Below, piece by piece: positions 1 through 5,073 of a DNA stretch of 6,195 nucleotides. Position 1 is the stretch's first letter. Every line of letters starts with the position of its first letter. The stretch covers positions 1 through 6,195 of the forward strand of contig SHUN01000198.1 in NCBI GenBank assembly GCA_009697495.1, given 5' to 3'. The notes beneath the pieces are model-generated. The model was not told the DNA's origin. It was given only the letters and a program-made list of their open reading frames with translations, and did no database searches. The position numbers and the translations under genes are program-made. Origin of the DNA: Bryobacterales bacterium (lineage in GTDB: Bacteria > Acidobacteriota > Terriglobia > Bryobacterales > Bryobacteraceae).

Positions 1-306
1 CGTGTCGAACGGTTGCCCGGCAAAGTTCGAAAAGGCGTTGTGAAAGATGGGATCGTGGTTTGGAAAATCAACTTGCGAGCCTACCGGAACCGCCATCACA
101 TGCGGCAGGAACTTCTTGTTCCGTTGATCCAGCACGAACTTCCCCGCCGCCGGAGCGTTCCGCCCCGCAACAGGCTCCAGCCATACCACCACACCCTCCG
201 CCGATCCCTTTTTCTTGGCGTCCGTAAGCTCCACTGTGCCATGTAGCGTTGCCCCCCAAAGTGTAACCGGCACTAAGCTAAAACAAGTAAGCAATCGTAA
301 GGTCAT
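1..306 (-). CDS. Exported cupredoxin-like protein (methylamine-utilisation-protein type), N-terminal part only
   Basis: The frame is open from an ATG at 304-306 to the left edge and gives 102 residues; the C-terminus lies outside the window. Residues 1-19 look like a signal peptide (MTLRLLTCFSLVPVTLWGA), so the product is probably periplasmic or surface-exposed. Residues about 21-75 form a small beta-rich segment (LHGTVEL, EGVVVWLEPV). Residues 80-102 carry a pattern seen at the start of cupredoxin folds annotated as methylamine utilisation proteins: FPNHDPIFHNAFSNF, with His89 as the candidate first copper ligand. The later Cys/His/Met ligands would be off the window, so copper binding cannot be confirmed. 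The start codon lies inside the 3' end of the porin gene (29-nt overlap), which points to coupled translation as the fourth gene of the operon. No good Shine-Dalgarno is visible. A second frame on the same strand at 68-259 is a shadow without family features. Confidence 0.72.
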   Translation of the reverse strand, partial: MTLRLLTCFSLVPVTLWGATLHGTVELTDAKKKGSAEGVVVWLEPVAGRNAPAAGKFVLDQRNKKFLPHVMAVPVGSQVDFPNHDPIFHNAFSNFAGQPFDT

Positions 307-1546
307 ATCGGTTTATTCGCCGGCTTACGGTCCCAACGTAATCGCTACGGATCTGCATCCCTTCAAAACTTAAAACCACATTCGGCGCCATTTTATACAT
401 AACATTCGCGCCCCCGCTCCGGTTCAACCCGTTCTGCCCGCGGTTCAGATCGCTGTCCCGGTCATTGTGCACCCCGGCGAACCAGTTCAACGTCACTCGA
501 TTCGTCGCCGCTACCGATACCTGCCCCCATCCGCCCATCGAATGCACAGTGTGAATCACGCCATTCGCCGCCACCCGGAAACTCTGCCGCAATGCCCCCA
601 AATGATGGACGTTTTCGCCCTTGAAAAATAATCCGCTGACCGACAACTTTGGCAGCGGAGTTACCAGCCAGTCCATCGACAGAATCCGGGACGGCAATCT
701 CTGCGATCCCAAGCGCGATTCGGACACATGCCCGCCCGCGCCGATTTCAAAACTCCGCTCCCCGCTCCAGCTATGTCCAACAACGCCACGCAACTCCAAC
801 CCCGGCCGCCGCCGGTTAGCCAATAAGTTCGCTGGCGCTCCCGTTGATTCTTCCGCCGTCTGCATCACCGCCGCCTGGCCCTTGAACCATCCAACGCGCT
901 GCTCAAATCGGGCCTGCGGCTGCCAGCGCCACAAATTCCCCGAACTCGTCAGCGGCGACACGCCCACATACGCCATCGAATTCGGATCGTGCGGCGAAAT
1001 CAACGGTTTCATCAGGCCCGCGCTAAATGACCTCGTCGCCCAGTCCACTGTAAAATCCGCCGTCCGCACACGGAATGGCGGTGTCGCCCCTTCCGTGTTG
1101 CCGTCCCAGAAATCCATGAACATCGAGCCCGACACCTTCCCGCCCCACAAAGTCCCCGGCCCGTGATATCGCAGCCCAATCACCGACTGCCGCACGGACG
1201 CCCCAGCCGCCGCCCGGCCGGGGGCAGCCGCCGCCGTCGTCGGCACATCCACACCGTTCGCTCCTCGCGTGTTGTAGAAGGTTTGAAAAAGCGCCATCCC
1301 CGTCAACGTCACTGGAAACCGGTTCGCCTCCTCCACCTTCGTCGACGCCTGCTCCTCCACGCGCCGCTCCACAATCTCCAGCCGCTCCGGTACGCTCGGC
1401 TTTCCCTCCACCAGCTCCCGCAACTGCTTCACTTCCTGCTTTAACTCGCGGTTCTCCGATTCCAACTTTTCCAGCCGTGCCAAAACGGACGCCAAATCCT
1501 GTGCCGCAAGCGGAAGCTCCGCCAGCAACAGCACCCATCTACTCAT
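278..1546 (-). CDS. Outer-membrane porin with N-terminal coiled coil
   Basis: This 422-residue protein probably forms a beta-barrel channel in the outer membrane. Residues 1-16 are a short, slightly unusual signal peptide (MSRWVLLLAELPLAAQ, with one Glu inside). Residues about 18-75 are charged with leucine heptads (LARLEKLESENRELKQEV) and predict a periplasmic coiled coil, as in trimeric DcaP-like porins. From about residue 78 the sequence alternates hydrophobic and polar residues with many aromatics, typical of transmembrane strands. It ends in IAYLF, the terminal Phe typical of outer-membrane proteins recognised by the BAM complex. Residues 100-118 are an Ala/Gly-rich low-complexity stretch, probably a loop. 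A stop codon lies immediately upstream in frame, so the ATG at 1544-1546 is the furthest possible start, and AGGAG precedes it by 7 nt. The start overlaps the end of the CheY-like gene by 8 nt. The substrate is unknown. Family-level confidence is good; subfamily confidence is low. Confidence 0.8.
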   Translation of the reverse strand: MSRWVLLLAELPLAAQDLASVLARLEKLESENRELKQEVKQLRELVEGKPSVPERLEIVERRVEEQASTKVEEANRFPVTLTGMALFQTFYNTRGANGVDVPTTAAAAPGRAAAGASVRQSVIGLRYHGPGTLWGGKVSGSMFMDFWDGNTEGATPPFRVRTADFTVDWATRSFSAGLMKPLISPHDPNSMAYVGVSPLTSSGNLWRWQPQARFEQRVGWFKGQAAVMQTAEESTGAPANLLANRRRPGLELRGVVGHSWSGERSFEIGAGGHVSESRLGSQRLPSRILSMDWLVTPLPKLSVSGLFFKGENVHHLGALRQSFRVAANGVIHTVHSMGGWGQVSVAATNRVTLNWFAGVHNDRDSDLNRGQNGLNRSGGANVMYKMAPNVVLSFEGMQIRSDYVGTVSRRINRYDLTIAYLF

Positions 1547-1907
1547 TCAACAACTCCTGGACCCGCGCCCTTACCACCGCCAGCGCAAACGGCTTCGCCA
1601 GAAACTCATTCGCCCCTGCCTTCAGCGCGCCCGCCGGGTCATTCCGTGCCGACATCGCCACCACCGGCACTCGCAAGAGTTCCGGCCGGGTTCGCATCCA
1701 TGTGATGAGTTGATACCCATCCACTCGGGGCAAATCCAAATCAGTCAATACAATGGCCGGCGCCGGCGTATTCACCTCCAGATACTCCATGGCCTCTCGG
1801 CCGTCGAACACCGTCACCGTGTCCACGTCATCCAACGCCAGCAAGCCGATTTCCAGCGTCCCTGCCAGCGCTCTGTCATCTTCAACGATCAGTATGGTTC
1901 GGGCCAT
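1539..1907 (-). CDS. Stand-alone CheY-like receiver-domain response regulator
   Basis: This 122-residue protein is a single receiver domain with no output domain. It begins MARTILIVEDD, giving the acidic metal-binding residues (E9, D10, D11). The phospho-acceptor is D56 in LTDLDLP, the conserved switch Ser/Thr is S86 in AMSA, and the conserved lysine is K105 in AKPF, so all key receiver positions are intact. An in-frame ATG at 1947-1949 would add 14 residues and overlap the upstream gene by 29 nt. I prefer 1907 because receiver domains normally start within a few residues of the ILIVEDD strand and because AGGGG sits just upstream of it. The gene follows the OmpR-type regulator by 13 nt and overlaps the porin start by 8 nt. 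It may take phosphate from the same kinase as its neighbour, act as a phosphate sink, or bind a partner protein; the sequence does not decide between these. Confidence 0.9.
   Translation of the reverse strand: MARTILIVEDDRALAGTLEIGLLALDDVDTVTVFDGREAMEYLEVNTPAPAIVLTDLDLPRVDGYQLITWMRTRPELLRVPVVAMSARNDPAGALKAGANEFLAKPFALAVVRARVQELLNE
1554..1558 (-). promoter_or_regulatory. Shine-Dalgarno of the porin gene, inside the CheY-like gene
   Basis: On the minus strand AGGAG lies 7 nt upstream of the porin ATG and is embedded in the last codons of the receiver gene. It fixes the porin start at 1546. It also means ribosomes finishing the receiver gene arrive at the porin start, so the two are probably translated together. 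Confidence 0.7.
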
Positions 1908-1911
1908 GCCG

Positions 1912-1916
1912 CCCCT
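1912..1916 (-). promoter_or_regulatory. Probable Shine-Dalgarno favouring the 1907 start
   Basis: The minus strand reads AGGGG then CGGC then ATG. The 4-nt spacing is on the short side, but this purine block is the best candidate nearby. It lies in the 13-nt gap after the TAA of the upstream regulator and supports the shorter receiver protein over the 14-residue extension. Confidence 0.45.
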
Positions 1917-1920
1917 TTTT

Positions 1921-2595
1921 TTATGGTAGAAACCGATAGCCGACGCCATGCACCGTCAAAAAATGCCGCGGCACCGCTGGATCGGCTTCAAACTTCTGTC
2001 TCAACTTTACAATGTGCGCGTCCACAGTTCGAGTGTTTGGAAACGAATTATATCCCCACACTGAATTCAGAATGACATCCCGTGTCAACGGCCTGTCCGT
2101 ATTCTGCAGGAAAAACACTAACAGATTATACTCCGCCGGCGTCAATTTCACCTCTTCGCCCTTCCGCGACGCCACCCGCCGTTCAATATCCACTTCCGCT
2201 TCCCCAAAATGCAGCACCCGGTGCGCTTCCGTCGTCGTCCGCCGCAACACCGCCCGAATCCGCGCCAGCAACTCCCGCCGCCCGAATGGCTTCGTAACGT
2301 AATCGTCCGCTCCAATCTCCAACAACAGTACCTTGTCTATCTCATCACCCACCGCGCTGAGTACAATAATAGGTGTCTGCACCTTGTCGGACCGCAGTTG
2401 CCGGCAGATCTCCACGCCGCTCATCCCGGGCAGCCGCAAGTCCACCAGGATCAGGTCCCGCCGCAAGGTCAGGCTCCGTTCATACCCCTCACGCCCGTCG
2501 GCCGCCAAATGGACCCGGTAACCCTCCTGCTCCAACATCAATCCAATTGTGTCGCGCAGGCTGTCGTCATCATCTATAACGAGTATCGTTTGCAT
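1921..2595 (-). CDS. OmpR/PhoB-family DNA-binding response regulator
   Basis: This 224-residue protein has the standard two-domain layout and length of the OmpR/PhoB family. The receiver covers residues about 2-118: acidic residues in VIDDDD (D8, D9), phospho-acceptor D52 in LVDLRLPGMSG, switch Ser S80 (LSA) and Lys K102 in DDYVTKPF. The C-terminal winged-helix domain covers about 127-224 and shows the family pattern: LTPAEYNLLVFFLQN, then RTVDAHIVKLRQKF for the recognition helix, and TVHGVGYRFLP for the terminal wing. It should bind tandem DNA repeats as a phosphorylation-driven dimer and regulate transcription. It is the first gene of the minus-strand operon and starts only 40 nt from the divergent exported-protein gene, so autoregulation and control of both sides are plausible inferences. 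No cognate histidine kinase is in the window. An out-of-frame ATG at 2597-2599 opens only nine codons and is ignored. The Shine-Dalgarno is weak. Confidence 0.95.
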   Translation of the reverse strand: MQTILVIDDDDSLRDTIGLMLEQEGYRVHLAADGREGYERSLTLRRDLILVDLRLPGMSGVEICRQLRSDKVQTPIIVLSAVGDEIDKVLLLEIGADDYVTKPFGRRELLARIRAVLRRTTTEAHRVLHFGEAEVDIERRVASRKGEEVKLTPAEYNLLVFFLQNTDRPLTRDVILNSVWGYNSFPNTRTVDAHIVKLRQKFEADPAVPRHFLTVHGVGYRFLP

Positions 2596-2635
2596 TCATG
2601 CCCGTCTGGAATTGTATCGAAAAGGACTCCATTTC
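2596..2635. promoter_or_regulatory. Divergent 40-nt intergenic control region
   Basis: Only 40 nt separate the start codons of the regulator (minus) and the exported protein (plus), so the promoter elements must extend into both genes. Candidate -10 boxes are weak: TATAAC at 2575-2580 for the plus direction, inside the regulator gene, and TACAAT on the minus strand at 2611-2616. Neither has a convincing -35 hexamer. AAGGA at 2622-2626, 9 nt before the ATG at 2636, is a reasonable ribosome site for the plus gene. A small inverted repeat GCAT-TC-ATGC spans 2592-2601 over the regulator start; it may be chance. No clear tandem direct repeats for an OmpR-type dimer were found by eye. Confidence 0.4.
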
Positions 2636-3268
2636 ATGCGTAAGTTTTTTATCAGCCTTCTGTTGGCAGCCGCCGTTCTCACCGGTGAAGAGTATAAATC
2701 CGAGCCCGGCGCCGCCCCTCCCGCCGAACTGGCTGACAGCATTAAGAGCCTTTTGGAGAAGCAGGGCGTCAAGATCAGCAAGGACGGTAAGCCATTGAGC
2801 GAAATATGGCTCCGCGCCGCCCTCCCCGCCCCCAAACCCACCACTGAAGCCAATTTGACCATGCCAAACGTCCCCCACGGCTCCCTTATGGCTGTCATCA
2901 AAGTCGAACAAATTTATTCCGACCGTCGCGGCCAGACCTTTAAACCAGGCCTGTACACCATGCGCTACAGCTACTATCCCGAGAACGGCGACCACCAGGG
3001 CGCCGCCCCTCAGCGCGATTTTCTCCTACTAAGCCACGCCGCCACCGATACCGACGGTGCCGCCACGCCGGTCTTCAAGGATCTGGTGGAACAGAGCAAG
3101 AAGGTCTCCAGCACTCCGCATCCAGCCGTCTTCAGCATTTGGAAGGAGGACCCCAAGTTCTTCAAGGAAGGGTCGCTGGAAAAAGTGGGCGAATCCGACT
3201 GGGTGCTCATGCGCAAAATCGGCGCTGTTCCGGTCTCCCTGATCATCGCCGGGAAAGTGGAAGCGTAA
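2636..3268 (+). CDS. Exported protein of unknown function (210 aa)
   Basis: I do not recognise a named family. Residues 1-17 form a clear signal peptide (MRKFFISLLLAAAVLTG), giving a soluble periplasmic or secreted protein with no other membrane segment. Residues about 27-65 look helical (ELADSIKSLLEKQGVKI). From about 75 the sequence looks like a beta-sandwich, with the distinctive stretch FKPGLYTMRYSYYPENGDHQG followed closely by PQRDFLLL (residues 126-133). It ends in strands VPVSLIIAGKVEA. Similar GxYTxRY...GDH...RDFLLL proteins occur, as far as I recall, as hypothetical secreted proteins in Acidobacteriota. The start is set by the signal peptide and by AAGGA 9 nt upstream; an earlier in-frame ATG at 2549 would bury the signal peptide behind 29 residues antisense to the regulator gene. 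It lies 11 nt before the GH2 gene, so the two probably share a transcript. A role with the glycosidase, or in binding a ligand, is inference only. Confidence 0.75.
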   Translation: MRKFFISLLLAAAVLTGEEYKSEPGAAPPAELADSIKSLLEKQGVKISKDGKPLSEIWLRAALPAPKPTTEANLTMPNVPHGSLMAVIKVEQIYSDRRGQTFKPGLYTMRYSYYPENGDHQGAAPQRDFLLLSHAATDTDGAATPVFKDLVEQSKKVSSTPHPAVFSIWKEDPKFFKEGSLEKVGESDWVLMRKIGAVPVSLIIAGKVEA

Positions 3269-3279
3269 AAAGTTCCCCC

Positions 3280-5073
3280 ATGCCTAAAGTACTTACACTC
3301 GCCTGCTTCGCCCTAACTCTCGCCGCCGCCGTCCCCCGGCCCGAACTCCCCCAGCCCCAGTTCGCCCGCCCGGACTGGCAGACCCTCAACGGCGAATGGG
3401 AGTTCGACTTCGACGACGCCAACACCGGTCTCCGCGATAACTGGGCCGTCACCAAAAAAGCGCTGACCCGCAAGATCACCGTCCCCTACGCCTTCGAAAC
3501 CAAGCTCTCCGGCATCGGCGACACCAGCTTCCACCCCTGGGTCTGGTACCCTCGCGCCGTCCAACTCCCCGCCAACTGGGCCAACCGCCGCGTCCTCCTC
3601 CACTTCGGCGCCATCGACTACCGCGCCATGATCTGGGTCAACGGCCGCCTCGCCGACCAGCATGAAGGCGGCAATGTCCCCATTAAGCTCGACGTGACGG
3701 ATTTCCTTGCGCCAACCGGCCCCCTAACCATCACCGTCCGCGCCGAAGACCCGCCCGAAGACCGCTACATCCCTCGCGGCAAGCAATACTGGCAGCCCCA
3801 AAGCCGCGGCATTTTCTATACCCGCACCACTGGAATCTGGCAGCCCGTGTGGCTCGAAGCCGCCGGCGCCAGTTACCTCGACAAGCTCCGCATCGACACC
3901 AAGCCCGATGGCCACGTGACGTTCAACACCAAAATCGCCCGCCAAACCGCCGGGCTCACCCTCCACGCCACCATCAAGTTCAAGGACAAAGTCATCACCA
4001 ACGGCTCCGCCGCCGCCAACGGCGAACGCGCCAACCTCGGCCTTTACGTCAACGATCCCGTCAAATGGGGCATCGGCCAAGGCAACCTCTATGACGTTGA
4101 GTTCGAACTCCGCAAAGGCGTCGAAGTCCTCGACCGCGTCACGTCCTACTACGGCTACCGCGCCATAAATATCGAAAACGGCCGGTTCAATCTGAACGGC
4201 CGCCCGACGTATCTGAAAATGGTTCTCGACCAGGGCTACTGGATCGAATCCACCATCACGCCTCCCACCGACGCGGCCATCCAATACGACATCAAAATGA
4301 CCATGGACATGGGCTTCAACGGCGCCCGCAAGCACCAGAAGCTGGAAGACCCCCGCTTCCTCTACTGGGCCGACAAGATGGGCTTCCTGGTCTCCAGCGA
4401 AATGGCCAATGCGTACCTCTACGACGAGGACTACGCCGCCCGCTTCACGCGCGAATGGATCGAGGCCGTCGAGCGCGACGTCAACCACCCATCTATCGTC
4501 ATGTGGATCCCCATCAACGAATCCTGGGGCGTCAGCGACGTTTCCGACCCTCGCCAAACGCAGCACTTGAAAGCTCTCTACCACCTGACGAAATCATTAG
4601 ACCCCACGCGCCCCGTGATCGACAACGATGGCTGGGAGCATACCGACGTGACCGACCTCTTCGGCATCCACGACTACGCCGCCCGCGGTGAGCGCCTCGT
4701 CGAAAAGTACAGCGTCCTCAGCCAGAAACAGTTCGATTTTCCCGGCAATGGCCGCGCCGCATTGGCCCCTGGTTTCAAATACAACGGCTCCCCGGTGTTC
4801 TTAAGCGAGTTCGGCGGCATCGCCTACCCGCTCCCCGGCTCGCCAGTGCCAGCCGACGCCTGGGGCTATGCCGGTGTCGAGAAAACCCCCGAAGCGGCCC
4901 TCGACCGCCTCCGCAGTCTATACGTTGGCATCGCCAAAATCCCCCAAATCATGGGCATCTGTTACACCCAGTTGACCGACGTGGAGCAGGAGATCAACGG
5001 CCTGCTAACGTACGACCGGAAGCCCAAGTTCGACCTCAAGACCCTTCGGGAGATTAATGCTCTGCTGAACTAA
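3280..5073 (+). CDS. Exported glycoside hydrolase family 2 enzyme (beta-galactosidase/beta-glucuronidase superfamily)
   Basis: This 597-residue protein should cleave beta-linked sugars by a retaining mechanism outside the cytoplasm. Residues 1-17 are a signal peptide (MPKVLTLACFALTLAAA); Cys9 does not fit a lipobox. Domains follow the GH2 order: a jelly-roll sugar-binding domain at about 30-193 (LNGEWEF, FGAIDYRAMIWVNGRL, TGIWQPVWLE), an immunoglobulin-like domain at about 195-295, and a TIM barrel from about 298 (NGRPTYLKMVLDQGYW, MGFNGARKHQKLEDPRFLYWAD). The predicted acid/base is E414 in IPINESWG and the nucleophile E510 in FLSEFGG; both are intact. At about 600 residues it is a compact GH2, far shorter than LacZ and without extra C-terminal domains. 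The substrate cannot be read from the sequence. The start at 3280 is chosen for the signal peptide; a 47-residue upstream extension would overlap the previous gene. No Shine-Dalgarno is visible in the 11-nt gap, so coupling to the upstream gene is likely. Its last 23 codons, including the stop, overlap the convergent Fic gene. Confidence 0.93.
   Translation: MPKVLTLACFALTLAAAVPRPELPQPQFARPDWQTLNGEWEFDFDDANTGLRDNWAVTKKALTRKITVPYAFETKLSGIGDTSFHPWVWYPRAVQLPANWANRRVLLHFGAIDYRAMIWVNGRLADQHEGGNVPIKLDVTDFLAPTGPLTITVRAEDPPEDRYIPRGKQYWQPQSRGIFYTRTTGIWQPVWLEAAGASYLDKLRIDTKPDGHVTFNTKIARQTAGLTLHATIKFKDKVITNGSAAANGERANLGLYVNDPVKWGIGQGNLYDVEFELRKGVEVLDRVTSYYGYRAINIENGRFNLNGRPTYLKMVLDQGYWIESTITPPTDAAIQYDIKMTMDMGFNGARKHQKLEDPRFLYWADKMGFLVSSEMANAYLYDEDYAARFTREWIEAVERDVNHPSIVMWIPINESWGVSDVSDPRQTQHLKALYHLTKSLDPTRPVIDNDGWEHTDVTDLFGIHDYAARGERLVEKYSVLSQKQFDFPGNGRAALAPGFKYNGSPVFLSEFGGIAYPLPGSPVPADAWGYAGVEKTPEAALDRLRSLYVGIAKIPQIMGICYTQLTDVEQEINGLLTYDRKPKFDLKTLREINALLN
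5005..5073. other. Convergent 69-nt coding overlap between GH2 and Fic genes
   Basis: The GH2 stop (TAA, 5071-5073) and the Fic stop (TAG on the minus strand, 5005-5007) lie inside each other's genes. The GH2 end in this stretch (LLTYDRKPKFD) looks like ordinary family sequence, whereas the Fic tail after about GELVQQSI has no obvious motif. The Fic tail is therefore probably the newer extension. There is no room for an ordinary intergenic terminator. Confidence 0.85.

Noticed and set aside
621..1166. Plus-strand open frame of 181 codons opposite the porin gene
   Set aside because: It is antisense to the barrel region, with no ribosome site or recognisable domain.
1023..1538. Open frame of 171 codons on the minus strand overlapping the porin gene in another frame
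   Set aside because: It is Gly/Ala-rich shadow sequence inside a well-supported porin with signal peptide, coiled coil and terminal Phe.
1911..1923. Run of seven A followed by four G on the minus strand, resembling a slippery frameshift site joining the two regulators
   Set aside because: The run begins within the stop codon of the first regulator rather than upstream of it, and the second gene has its own start and ribosome site, so a programmed fusion is not supported.
1908..1949. Longer start for the CheY-like regulator at 1949
   Set aside because: It would add 14 residues before the first receiver strand and overlap the previous gene; the ATG at 1907 fits the family start and has a purine block upstream.
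2570..2995. Minus-strand open frame of 141 codons opposite the exported-protein gene
   Set aside because: It runs antisense through a gene with a clear signal peptide and ribosome site and shows no domain of its own.
3139..3279. Upstream extension of the GH2 frame by 47 residues
   Set aside because: It overlaps the end of the exported-protein gene and would bury the GH2 signal peptide.
3724..4584. Long open frame (286 codons) on the minus strand opposite the GH2 gene
   Set aside because: It is antisense to conserved GH2 domains, has a repetitive Val/Asp/Gly-rich composition typical of GC-rich shadow frames, and shows no family motif.
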